A DNA stretch of 64,000 nucleotides, taken from assembly GCF_011250635.1 (NCBI RefSeq), contig NZ_JAANNP010000002.1:62001-126000 (forward strand), written 5' to 3'. Below the pieces are notes generated by a model that was not told where the DNA came from, searched no databases, and worked only from the letters and a program-made list of their open reading frames with translations. Within the stretch, counting starts at the first letter, position 1. Each line of letters starts with the position of its first letter. Shown in pieces: positions 43,026 to 49,857 of the stretch. A program made the position numbers and the translations under genes. The DNA comes from Motilibacter deserti. Its GTDB lineage: Bacteria > Actinomycetota > Actinomycetes > Motilibacterales > Motilibacteraceae.

Positions 43026-43137
43026 GGCAGAATGGCGCATTCTGCCCATAGGTTCGCGACGATGCGGCATCGTGCCAATCGGACTTCGCGACGATGCGGC
43101 ATCGTGCCGATCGGACTGCACGAGGGTGCGGCATCCC
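43026..43137. repeat. array of four palindromic repeats, 30-32 base period
   Basis: Palindrome centres lie at 43036, 43066, 43098 and 43130. The first is a 9-bp inverted repeat with a GCG centre (43026-43046); the second and third are identical 15-mers, ACGATGC-G-GCATCGT, at 43059-43073 and 43091-43105; the fourth (43123-43137) is a degenerate copy. The flanks GTGCC(A/G)ATCGGACT are also repeated. The array fills the space between the convergent moeZ and GH16 genes, like REP elements. Confidence 0.7.
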
Positions 43138-43155
43138 GCCGATGAGCCGCACGTG

Positions 43156-44193
43156 CTACCTCGCGGGCGCCGGGGGTGTCGTCGAGCACGGCGCGGGGGT
43201 GAACGGCGGAGCCGGCTGCGGCGTCGTCGACCCGTTCGGCATCGTGCCGCGCACCGTGTCGGCGTTCGCGTCGACCCGCACCCAGTCGACGAGGTACTTC
43301 GCCTCGCCGTCCTTCACCCGCTGCAGCGCGTCGGCGGACAGGCCGTAGTACGGCTGGCGAATCCCGCTCGTCTTGAACGGGTAGACGCCGCCGACCGCGA
43401 GGTTGAGGATGAGGTACTCGGGGTTGTCGAAGACCCAGTCACCGAAGAACGAGATCATCGGCTTGGTGACGCGGTAGAACAGGTGGCCGTCGATGAAGAA
43501 GCTCATCGAGGTCTTGGTCCAGTCGACCTTGTAGGTGTGCCACTCGGTCGCGTCGTAGGTCGGGTAGAGGTACGCCTTGTTCACCGGCGCGAAGTCGCCG
43601 GAGTAGTTCCGGCCGCACGAGTCCAGCCCGTGCGTCGCCGCGCTGATCCAGTCGCGCTCGCCGACGTACTCCATGATGTCGATCTCGCCCGCACGCGGCC
43701 AGGGGCCGTAGCCGAGCATCCAGAACGCCGGCCAGAGCCCCTCGCCGGCCGGCAGCTTGATGCGCGCGGAGACCGAGCCGTGCGTCAGGTCGAACTTCCC
43801 GCTGGTGTTGATGCGGCCGGAGGTGAAGTCCCGTGTGCCGCCGGTGAGCACGGTGCCAGGGGAGTAGTTGGCCTTCAGGACGAGCACTCCGCCCGAGGCG
43901 CCCTTGGCCTCGCCGCTCCTGTCCTTGGACAGGTAGACCGTCGACGGGCTGTCGACGTAGGCCTGCTGCTCGTTGTTGACGATCTGGTTGGTCCGCGTCT
44001 GCACGACGACGTTCCACTTGGTCCGGTCGAGCGCGCTGCCGGAGAAGTCGTCGTAGAACAACTGGCCGGGGCGGGCCTTGGCCGCGGGGGACACCGGGCC
44101 GGCCGAGGCGGCGGGCCCGCCGGCCGTGATCGTGACGGCGGCCAGGCCCGCCGCCGCGCCGGCGGCGCAGAGCGCGCGGATGGGGTGCTTCAT
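43156..44193 (-). CDS. secreted family 16 glycosyl hydrolase (beta-glucanase)
   Basis: The 345-residue product has a signal peptide (MKHPIRALCAAGAAAGLAAV, cleaved after about residue 31) and a GH16 jelly roll: GQLFYDDFSGSALDRTKW, NEQQAYVDSPSTVYL, TSGRINTSGKFDLTHGSVSA, LWPAFWMLGYGPWPRAGE and the catalytic GEIDIMEYVG (ExDxxE) near residue 168, then EWHTYKVDWTKTSMSFFIDG. The C terminus is a Thr/Pro-rich tail. Family members cut beta-1,3 or mixed-linkage glucans, so laminarinase-like action is likely. ATG 44193 is preceded by GAGGGAG. It is monocistronic and not linked to sugar uptake genes. Confidence 0.92.
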   Translation of the reverse strand: MKHPIRALCAAGAAAGLAAVTITAGGPAASAGPVSPAAKARPGQLFYDDFSGSALDRTKWNVVVQTRTNQIVNNEQQAYVDSPSTVYLSKDRSGEAKGASGGVLVLKANYSPGTVLTGGTRDFTSGRINTSGKFDLTHGSVSARIKLPAGEGLWPAFWMLGYGPWPRAGEIDIMEYVGERDWISAATHGLDSCGRNYSGDFAPVNKAYLYPTYDATEWHTYKVDWTKTSMSFFIDGHLFYRVTKPMISFFGDWVFDNPEYLILNLAVGGVYPFKTSGIRQPYYGLSADALQRVKDGEAKYLVDWVRVDANADTVRGTMPNGSTTPQPAPPFTPAPCSTTPPAPAR

Positions 44194-44238
44194 CGGAGAC
44201 TCCCTCGTCTCGTGCTGGGGCGACGGACGGGTTCACGC

Positions 44239-44264
44239 GCGCCCCGGAAAGCTCTCCGGGGCGC
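44239..44264 (-). terminator. 10-bp hairpin behind small acidic gene C
   Basis: Arms 44239-44248 and 44255-44264 are perfect complements around a six-base loop, about 80 bases beyond the stop of the gene at 44346-44537 and upstream of the GH16 gene. Confidence 0.6.
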
Positions 44265-44345
44265 ACTCTATGGAGTTCCGGTTCTCTCAGGCAATAGGGG
44301 TGCGGTCCGGGCGTCTCGGGACGTTCCGCGCTCAGCGCGGGCCGA

Positions 44346-44537
44346 TCAGACGTCCGTGTTGCGCATGCCCATGTTGTCGGGCGTGAGGTAGGACCCCGGG
44401 TCCTCGTCGGTGGTGCCGGTGCCCTGGACGGCGTCGCGCACGGACTCCGGGGAGTCGAGCAGCGAGTTGTCGGGCTCATCGGTGAGGGCCTCGGGGCTGG
44501 GAGTGACGGGCGGCTCGGGGAACGGTGTCTCGCTCAT
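44346..44537 (-). CDS. small acidic disordered protein, MxTPF family (copy C)
   Basis: A 63-residue acidic protein: MSETPFPEPPVTPSPEALTD at the start, DSPESVRDAVQGTGTTDEDP in the middle and LTPDNMGMRNTDV at the end. It shares the M(S/T)xTPF start, the TxDED step and the LTPD motif with the neighbouring gene at 44607-44795 and partly with 7089-7283. GGGTAG lies ten bases before the ATG. Function unknown; no folded domain is expected. Confidence 0.65.
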   Translation of the reverse strand: MSETPFPEPPVTPSPEALTDEPDNSLLDSPESVRDAVQGTGTTDEDPGSYLTPDNMGMRNTDV

Positions 44538-44547
44538 GGCCCGGGTC

Positions 44548-44553
44548 CTACCC
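44548..44553 (-). promoter_or_regulatory. GGGTAG -10-like element before small acidic gene C
   Basis: On the minus strand GGGTAG lies ten bases before the ATG at 44537, the same spacing as for the genes starting at 7283 and 44795 (9-10 bases). Confidence 0.4.
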
Positions 44554-44606
44554 AGGCCGCCCGAAGGTGCACGCCCGGCGCATCCACGACGGCGGCGGCG
44601 ACGGGC

Positions 44607-44795
44607 TCAGGTGCCGCGCACGGCCGGGTCGTCCGGGGTGAGGTCCGGCGCGGGCGTCTCGTCGCCGAACGCGATGCCCTCGACGTCCGTACGCGGCGCC
44701 TCGCCCGCCTCCCGCTCGACGTCGGCGCCGCCCGCCCCGGCGGAGCCCTCCACGGCGTCGGTCCTCGGGGCGTCGTCAAAGGGGGTCTCGGTCAT
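44607..44795 (-). CDS. small acidic disordered protein, MxTPF family (copy D)
   Basis: A 62-residue acidic protein: MTETPFDDAPRTDAVEGSAG, with EREAGEAPRTDVEGIAFGDE and ending APDLTPDDPAVRGT. It is next to copy C in the same direction, with 69 bases between them, and the MxETPF start and LTPD(D/N) near the C terminus suggest tandem duplication followed by drift. GGGTAC stands nine bases before the ATG, and a GGTT lies 14 bases further upstream, a good SigB-like arrangement. It is divergent from the alkyltransferase-like gene. Function unknown. Confidence 0.65.
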   Translation of the reverse strand: MTETPFDDAPRTDAVEGSAGAGGADVEREAGEAPRTDVEGIAFGDETPAPDLTPDDPAVRGT

Positions 44796-44804
44796 GCCCT
44801 CCCC

Positions 44805-44810
44805 GTACCC
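44805..44810 (-). promoter_or_regulatory. GGGTAC -10-like element before small acidic gene D
   Basis: On the minus strand GGTT, 14 bases, GGGTAC and nine bases to the ATG. This fits the GNNT-N14-16-GGGTA(C/T) pattern known for SigB-type sigma factors in Streptomyces and is the best of the three matches. Confidence 0.45.
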
Positions 44811-44823
44811 GTAGGCAGGGCTC

Positions 44824-44829
44824 TAACCT
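44824..44829 (+). promoter_or_regulatory. -10 element TAACCT, leaderless start of the alkyltransferase-like gene
   Basis: TAACCT is followed by seven bases and GTG 44837. Together with the divergent GGGTAC it makes this 41-base gap a two-way promoter. Confidence 0.45.
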
Positions 44830-44836
44830 CCTGCGC

Positions 44837-45133
44837 GTGGACCCGACCCCCTTCGCCGAGCGCGTCCTGGAGGCCGTCGAGTCCGTCCCTCCCGGGCAGG
44901 TCGCGACCTACGGCGACATCGCCGAGGCGCTGGGGGAGGGCGGCCCGCGCGCAGTCGGCCGGGTGATGGCGCTCTGGGGCGGCGGTGTCCCGTGGTGGCG
45001 CGTGCTGCGGGCCGACGGCACCCCGCCGCCGGGCCGCGAGCGGGAGGCGCTCCGCCGGCTCGCGGCGGAGGGGGTGCCGCTGCGCGGGGACGCGCGGGTG
45101 GACCTCGCGCGCTGCCGCTGGGCGCCGGGCTGA
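44837..45133 (+). CDS. alkyltransferase-like (ATL) protein, MGMT family
   Basis: The 98-residue product is the DNA-binding domain of O6-alkylguanine-DNA alkyltransferase: FAERVLEAVESVPPGQVATYG, IAEALGEGGPRAVGRVMALW and GVPWWRVLRADGTPPPG. The methyl acceptor PCHR is replaced by PWWR, so the protein cannot remove alkyl groups itself. ATL proteins bind alkylated guanine, flip it and hand it to nucleotide excision repair. The GTG start fits a TAACCT -10 seven bases upstream. An ATL/MGMT-like gene near moeZ and adnAB is also found in Mycobacterium (Rv3204). Confidence 0.9.
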   Translation: MDPTPFAERVLEAVESVPPGQVATYGDIAEALGEGGPRAVGRVMALWGGGVPWWRVLRADGTPPPGREREALRRLAAEGVPLRGDARVDLARCRWAPG

Positions 45134-45141
45134 CGCGCGGG

Positions 45142-46005
45142 TCACGCCGCGCGGGCCAGGGCCTCGAGCGTGGAGCGGACGGGCACGGCGGGGTGGCCCA
45201 GCACCCGTTCGAGAGTGGGGTCGGTGACCGCGAACTCGCCGCTGCGCGCGGCCCGGAACATCCCGAGCGTGAAGTCGGCGGCCGCCTCGGGCATGCCCGC
45301 CCCGACCGCGGCCGCCTTCCACTCCTCGTCATCGAGCACCACGCGGGTGATGGTGCGGCCCGTCATGTCGCTCAACAGGCGGGCCACGGCTGCGAGGTCG
45401 AGCAGCGTGGGCGCGGTCAGGGCGGGGGTGACGCCGTCGAGGACGCTGTCGTCCACGACGGCGGCCACCGCGGCCTCGGCCAGGTCGGCGTGCGCCGTCC
45501 ACGACACCGGCCCGTCCTCCGGGGCCACCAGCCGCCCGGTCTGCAGTGCGGGGCCCACGTAGTGGCTGAGCGTGCTCGCGTAGAACCCGTTGCGCAGCGC
45601 GGTGAACGCGCCGCCGCCGGCTGTGAGGTGCCGCTCGGTCTCGGCATGGGTCGCCTGCGGGGCGAACAGGGAGCTCGTCGAGGCCGCCTGGTGGCTCGTG
45701 TAGAGGACGCGCCGTGCGCCTGCCTCCCTCGCTGCGTCGATGGCGGACACGTTCGCCGCGACCGCACCGGGGCCGCGGATGGCGGCGGAGACGACGAGCA
45801 CCCGGTCGGCGCCCTCGAAGGCGGCGGCCAGCGACGCCGGGTCGGTGAAATCGCCCGCGCGGACCCGGACCCCCTGCCGGGCCAGCCGGGCGGCCTTCCC
45901 CGGCTCGCGGACGCTGACGCCGACGTGCTGCGGCGGCACGTGCTCGAGCAGCTTGTCGACGATGCGGCCGCCGAGCTGGCCGGTGGCGCCGGTGATGACG
46001 ATCAT
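45142..46005 (-). CDS. NmrA-like NAD(P)H-binding reductase
   Basis: A 287-residue atypical short-chain dehydrogenase: MIVITGATGQLGGRIVDKLL (GxxGxxG), VRVRAGDFTDPASLAAAFEG, VLVVSAAIRGPG, ARRVLYTSHQAAS and WTAHADLAEAAVAAV. Best fit is the NmrA/QorB group, NAD(P)H:quinone oxidoreductase or redox sensor. The catalytic Tyr-x3-Lys of classical SDRs is absent. It is divergent from a TetR gene; two copies of GTTAGCAnnGnTAC lie between, so it is very probably the TetR target. It ends nine bases from the convergent ATL gene. Confidence 0.87.
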   Translation of the reverse strand: MIVITGATGQLGGRIVDKLLEHVPPQHVGVSVREPGKAARLARQGVRVRAGDFTDPASLAAAFEGADRVLVVSAAIRGPGAVAANVSAIDAAREAGARRVLYTSHQAASTSSLFAPQATHAETERHLTAGGGAFTALRNGFYASTLSHYVGPALQTGRLVAPEDGPVSWTAHADLAEAAVAAVVDDSVLDGVTPALTAPTLLDLAAVARLLSDMTGRTITRVVLDDEEWKAAAVGAGMPEAAADFTLGMFRAARSGEFAVTDPTLERVLGHPAVPVRSTLEALARAA

Positions 46006-46037
46006 GGGCTACCTGCTTCCGTTGGTATCACCGTGAC

Positions 46038-46085
46038 GTTAGCAGCGATACTCGCACGGAAACAAGACGTTGTTAGCATTGCTAC
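46038..46085. promoter_or_regulatory. two TetR-type operator copies
   Basis: GTTAGCAGCGATAC (46038-46051) and GTTAGCATTGCTAC (46072-46085) share GTTAGCAnnGnTAC; the second is close to a palindrome (GTAGCA read from the other side). They fill the divergent gap, and the second overlaps the -10 and touches the GTG start of the TetR gene, ideal for autorepression. Confidence 0.65.
46074..46079 (+). promoter_or_regulatory. -10 element TAGCAT, leaderless start of the TetR gene
   Basis: TAGCAT is followed by six bases and GTG 46086. It lies inside the second operator copy. Confidence 0.45.
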
Positions 46086-46829
46086 GTGGAACCAGGGAGC
46101 GCACGGCAGGACGCACCGCGGGACACCCGGGCCGCCATCGTCGAGGCCGCGACGCTGCTGCTGCGCGAGTCCGGTGCCCGGGCCGTGACCACGCGAGCGG
46201 TCGCGCAGGCGGCGCAGGTGCAGGCCCCGACGATCTACCGCCTGTTCGGGGACAAGGACGGGCTGCTCGACGCGGTCGCCGAGCACGTGATGAGCGCCTA
46301 CGTCGCAGCGAAGCCGGGTGACGGGCTGATCGACGACCCGGTCGAGGAGCTGCGTGCCGCCTGGCGGGCGCACGTGGAGTTCGGGCTGTCGAACCCCGAG
46401 GTGTACGCCCTCCTCACCACTCCGGGACGTGGAGCGCCCTCTCCGGCGACCGCGGCCGGCATCGACGTGCTGCGCAGCCGGGTCCGCCGGCTCGCGCAGC
46501 GGGCCCTGCTCAAGGTCGACGAGGAGCGCGCCGTGCTGCTGATCCACGCGGCCGGCACCGGGGCCGTCCTGGCCCTGCTCGACGAGCCGGCGGAGGAGCG
46601 CGACCTCGGCCTCGCGGACTTCATGCTCGATGCCGTGCTCGCCCGGATGCTCGTCTCCGCCCCGGCCGTGGCCGACGACGACGTCGCCGCCGTCGCCGTC
46701 ACGTTCGCCACCGTGGTGCCCGACCTTCCCGGCCTGTCTTCCGCTGAGCGGATGCTGCTGAGCGAGTGGGTCTCCCGCTCGTTGCGGCACCTTCGGGGCC
46801 GGAGCGCGGCTGCCACTCCTGAGGAATAA
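46086..46829 (+). CDS. TetR family transcriptional regulator
   Basis: A 247-residue regulator with HTH DTRAAIVEAATLLLRESGAR, VTTRAVAQAAQVQAPTIYRL and FGDKDGLLDAVAEHVM, and an all-helical effector domain of about 180 residues, slightly longer than usual. GTG 46086 lies right behind a -10 and operator, so the mRNA should be leaderless. It is divergent from the NmrA-like reductase gene and probably represses it and itself in response to a small molecule or redox signal. Confidence 0.88.
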   Translation: MEPGSARQDAPRDTRAAIVEAATLLLRESGARAVTTRAVAQAAQVQAPTIYRLFGDKDGLLDAVAEHVMSAYVAAKPGDGLIDDPVEELRAAWRAHVEFGLSNPEVYALLTTPGRGAPSPATAAGIDVLRSRVRRLAQRALLKVDEERAVLLIHAAGTGAVLALLDEPAEERDLGLADFMLDAVLARMLVSAPAVADDDVAAVAVTFATVVPDLPGLSSAERMLLSEWVSRSLRHLRGRSAAATPEE

Positions 46830-47085
46830 GGGGTTGCGTGCGCGTTCGGCGAAGGCCTAACGTCTTCTCCGTGATCCTCTGACGTCGATTGCGCCCACGC
46901 CTGCGGCTCCGTGCCCGGTGGGCTGCCGTCCCGCCTGGCCGCGGTGACGACGTCCGGCTCCGTTGACCCGAGCCGCACTTCACTGCAGTGAGCATTGCCG
47001 TTCTGCAATACGTGAGTCCGTATGCGGCTGTCTGCTGCCTGTGTCGTCGCCCGCCAGTCCTCTCGACCACATTCCGGAGGCTGCT
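46830..47085 (+). promoter_or_regulatory. 256-base region with serial inverted repeats before the small basic gene
   Basis: No gene is evident. Three inverted repeats follow each other: TCACTGCAGTGA (46980-46991, perfect palindrome), ATTGC/GCAAT (46994-46998 with 47005-47009) and ATACG/CGTAT (47008-47012 with 47019-47023), in a relatively AT-rich stretch. They may be operators or leader hairpins for the small gene at 47086. Confidence 0.4.
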
Positions 47086-47262
47086 ATGCGAAACGTCTTC
47101 CCCTACGTCCAGCTCGACGTCCAGCGTTCGAACGGCCGCGGCGCCGCGTCGGCCGGCCAGCCCGCCGGCCCGCGTCCCACGGGCAAGGGCCCTGCTCCCG
47201 CTCGGCACGCACAGGGGCGGCAGGGCAAGGCGGCAGCCGGCTGGCAGTACCGCCGCCACTGA
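47086..47262 (+). CDS. small basic protein of unknown function
   Basis: A 58-residue candidate: MRNVFPYVQLDVQRSNGRGA, a Gly/Pro/Ala-rich middle with PTGKGPAPARHAQGRQGKAA and a GWQYRRH end. It has ten Lys/Arg and only one acidic residue, no Cys and no signal peptide. Start evidence is unusually good for such a small gene: GGAGG is five bases before the ATG, inverted repeats precede it and a 21-bp hairpin follows. I do not recognise it; a nucleic-acid-binding or ribosome-associated role would suit its charge. An in-frame longer start exists upstream but lacks a ribosome binding site. Confidence 0.55.
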   Translation: MRNVFPYVQLDVQRSNGRGAASAGQPAGPRPTGKGPAPARHAQGRQGKAAAGWQYRRH

Positions 47263-47308
47263 CCGCACCGCCGCGCGTCGCGGCCCCGAGCTGTGTCTCG
47301 GGCTCCGA

Positions 47309-47356
47309 AGCATGCGGCGTGCGGTGCCGCTCCCACGGCACCGCACGCCGCATGCT
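47309..47356. terminator. 21-bp perfect hairpin, bidirectional terminator
   Basis: 47309-47329 and 47336-47356 pair over 21 bases without mismatch around a six-base loop, the longest uninterrupted stem in the window. A smaller CCCGAG/CTCGGG hairpin (47285-47302) precedes it. It sits between the small basic gene and the convergent GlxA-type gene. Confidence 0.85.
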
Positions 47357-47364
47357 CGACGCTC

Positions 47365-48348
47365 TCAGCGAGGAGCGGTGGACTCCCGGAACGCGCGCCG
47401 GTAGAGCGTGGGGCTCTGTCCGAGCGCCGTGTGCAGGTGCGCGCGCAGCGAGGCGGCGCTCCCCAGCCCGGCTCGCTGCGCCACCTGCTCGACCGGAAGG
47501 TCCGTCGTCTCGAGCAGGTCGCGGGCCAGTTGCACGCGTTGTGCGAGCAGCCACTGCAGTGGGCTCTGCCCCGTCTCCGCCCGCCACCGCCGGGTCAGCG
47601 TGCGCACGCTCGTGCTCGCGCGCGCCGCCAGCTCGGGCAGGCCCAGCTGGGTGTCCAGGTGCTCAAGGGCCCAGGCGCGTACCGGGGCGAGCGAGGTGTC
47701 GTCACCCGCGGGGAGCGGGCGCTCGATGAACTGCGCCTGCCCGCCGGCGCGCAGCGGCGGCACCACGCACCGGCGGGCCGACCGGTTGGCCACCTCCGCG
47801 CCGTGATCCGCGCGCACGATGTGCAGGCACAGGTCAAGGCCCGCCGCCACACCGGCGGAGGTGAGCACGTCGCCGTCGTCGACGAACAGCACGTCGGGGT
47901 CGAGGCGCACCGTCGGGTAGAGCGCGCGGAAGCGGTCGGCGTAGCGCCAGTGCGTCGTCGCGGGGCGGCCGTCGAGCAGGCCAGCCGCCGCCAGCACGAA
48001 GGCGCCGGTGCAGATCGAGACGATCCGCGCTCCGCGGGCCGCAGCGGCCCGCAGCGCGTCGAGCACCTCCGGGTCCACGTCGCCGTGCGCCGCCGCGCTG
48101 ACGCCGGCCGGCCCGGGCACCACCACGGTCGAGGCGCCCGCGACCGCCGTCATGTCGTACGCCACCGCCGCGGCGAAGCCCGCCGACGTCGGCACCGGCC
48201 GGCCGCCGGCCGAGCAGACGGCGACGTCGTAGAACCGCTCGTCCGCGGCCGAGACGGCGGCGCCGAAGACCTGGGAGGGGATGCCGAGGTCGAAGGCGAC
48301 GACCCCGTCGACGGCCACGACGGCGACCGGGTGCGGCTCACGGGTCAT
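47365..48348 (-). CDS. GlxA family AraC-type transcriptional regulator
   Basis: A 327-residue protein with an N-terminal DJ-1/PfpI-like domain (PVAVVAVDGVVAFDLGIPSQ, VVPGPAGVSAA, IVSICTGAFVLAAAGLLDGR) and a C-terminal AraC double HTH (LPELAARASTSVRTLTRRWR, QSPLQWLLAQRVQLARDLLE, PVEQVAQRAGLGSAASLRAH). The CTGAF Cys lies at the nucleophile elbow of the amidotransferase-like fold. Ligands of this family are mostly unknown. TAGGAT six bases before the ATG suggests a leaderless mRNA. It is divergent from an MFS transporter gene, a likely target. Confidence 0.9.
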   Translation of the reverse strand: MTREPHPVAVVAVDGVVAFDLGIPSQVFGAAVSAADERFYDVAVCSAGGRPVPTSAGFAAAVAYDMTAVAGASTVVVPGPAGVSAAAHGDVDPEVLDALRAAAARGARIVSICTGAFVLAAAGLLDGRPATTHWRYADRFRALYPTVRLDPDVLFVDDGDVLTSAGVAAGLDLCLHIVRADHGAEVANRSARRCVVPPLRAGGQAQFIERPLPAGDDTSLAPVRAWALEHLDTQLGLPELAARASTSVRTLTRRWRAETGQSPLQWLLAQRVQLARDLLETTDLPVEQVAQRAGLGSAASLRAHLHTALGQSPTLYRRAFRESTAPR

Positions 48349-48354
48349 GGCCGA

Positions 48355-48360
48355 ATCCTA
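48355..48360 (-). promoter_or_regulatory. -10 element TAGGAT, leaderless start of the GlxA-type gene
   Basis: On the minus strand TAGGAT is followed by six bases and ATG 48348. Confidence 0.45.
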
Positions 48361-48418
48361 GCGAAGACTGTCCATCGGGCCACTGGTCGCTCGACCGGCG
48401 GGCCGGGAAGCTCGTGCC

Positions 48419-49726
48419 GTGACCGACCGCACCGTGCTCTCCCCGCCGCCCGCGGCCACCCCCGCGCCCCGACGGGTCCACCCGGCCTGGATCGTCGCCG
48501 CCGTCGCCTTCGTGGCGCTCATCGGCGCGGCGGGGTTCCGGGCCGCGCCCGGAGTCCTCATCGTCCCGCTCGAGGACGAGTTCGGCTGGCCGCGCTGGCT
48601 GCTCTCCTCGGCCGTGGCCGTCAACCTCGTCCTCTTCGGGCTGACCGCCCCCTTCGCCGCTGCGCTGATGGACCGCTTCGGCATCCGCCGCGTCACCGCG
48701 TGCGCCCTCGTCCTCGTCGCCGTCGGCGCGGGGGCGACTGTGGGCATGACGGCGAGCTGGCAGCTGGTCCTGCTCTGGGGCGTGCTCATCGGGCTGGGGA
48801 CCGGCTCGATGGCGCTCGTCTTCGCGGCGACCATCGCGCAGCGCTGGTTCGTCGCCCGGCGCGGCCTGGTGACGGGGGTCCTCACGGCCGGTAGCGCGAC
48901 GGGCCAGCTGGTCTTCCTGCCGCTGACCGCCTGGCTGGCAGGGACGGCGGGCTGGCGGGCGGCGTCGCTGGTCATCTGCGCCGCCGCGCTCGCCGTGGTC
49001 CCGCTCGTGCTGCGCTTCCTGCGCGAGCGCCCGGCCGACCTCGGCGTCCTGCCGTACGGCGCGCTCGCCCCGGTCCCCTCGCCGCCGCCGGCCTGTCCCG
49101 GACGCGGGCCGGCTCGGGTGGCCGTCCAGACGCTGGCGCACGCGGCGCGTACCCGCTCCTTCTGGGCGCTCGCGCTCGGCTTCGCGATCTGCGGGGCCAG
49201 CACCAACGGACTGGTCGGCACCCACTTCGTGCCGGCCGCGCACGACCACGGCATGCACGAGACGACGGCGGCCGGGCTGCTCGCGGTCGTCGGCGTCTTC
49301 GACATCGTCGGCACGATCGCCTCCGGCTGGCTGACCGACCGGGTCGACCCGCGGGTGCTGCTGGCCGTCTACTACCTGCTGCGCGGGGCCTCCCTGGCCG
49401 TGCTGCCCGCCCTGCTCGACGACGCCGTGCGCCCGAGCGTGGTCGTCTTCGTCGTGTTCTACGGGCTGGACTGGGTCGCGACCGTGCCGCCGACGGTCGC
49501 GCTGTGCCGGGAGATCTACGGCGAGCAGGGGACCGTCGTGTTCGGCTGGGTGTTCGCCGCCCACCAGCTCGGGGCGGCCGTGGCCGCGGCCGGCGCGGGG
49601 GCGGTCCGCGACCTCACCGGGGCGTACACGATCGCCTGGCTCAGTGCGGGAGCGCTGTGCGCAGTGGCTGCGCTGCTCAGCATCCGCGTACGCCGCGGCA
49701 CGGCCCCGCTCTCCCTGGCCGCTTGA
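48419..49726 (+). CDS. MFS transporter
   Basis: A 435-residue protein with 12 predicted membrane helices: WIVAAVAFVALIGAAGFRAA, LLSSAVAVNLVLFGLTAPFA, MDRFGIRRVTACALVL (motif A), LIGLGTGSMALVFAATIAQR, FVARRGLVTGVLTAGSATGQ (motif C region) and, in the second half, FFALGFAICGAS-like SFWALALGFAICGASTNGLV and GWLTDRVDPRVLL. The layout fits the monocarboxylate/oxalate-formate-like MFS group. GTG 48419 is the start. Divergent from the GlxA-type regulator; substrate unknown. Confidence 0.85.
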   Translation: MTDRTVLSPPPAATPAPRRVHPAWIVAAVAFVALIGAAGFRAAPGVLIVPLEDEFGWPRWLLSSAVAVNLVLFGLTAPFAAALMDRFGIRRVTACALVLVAVGAGATVGMTASWQLVLLWGVLIGLGTGSMALVFAATIAQRWFVARRGLVTGVLTAGSATGQLVFLPLTAWLAGTAGWRAASLVICAAALAVVPLVLRFLRERPADLGVLPYGALAPVPSPPPACPGRGPARVAVQTLAHAARTRSFWALALGFAICGASTNGLVGTHFVPAAHDHGMHETTAAGLLAVVGVFDIVGTIASGWLTDRVDPRVLLAVYYLLRGASLAVLPALLDDAVRPSVVVFVVFYGLDWVATVPPTVALCREIYGEQGTVVFGWVFAAHQLGAAVAAAGAGAVRDLTGAYTIAWLSAGALCAVAALLSIRVRRGTAPLSLAA

Positions 49727-49857
49727 CCGCGGTTGTCCCGGCAACGAACTGCCGCTGTAGATCGTGGGAATCGCAGTTCGGGCGACGGCAGGCTGATGGC
49801 AGGTTTCTGCAGACGCAACAGTCGCTCTGACGTGCCGCGGCAGTGACAGACTGAGGC

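Noticed and set aside
43026-43137. Possible short CRISPR array
   Set aside because: Units are palindromic throughout, spacers are themselves repeated, only about four copies exist, and no cas gene is in the window.
47086-47262. Ribosomally made modified peptide precursor
   Set aside because: No modification, protease or export genes are adjacent and the sequence has no Cys, Ser or Thr cluster or leader-core boundary.
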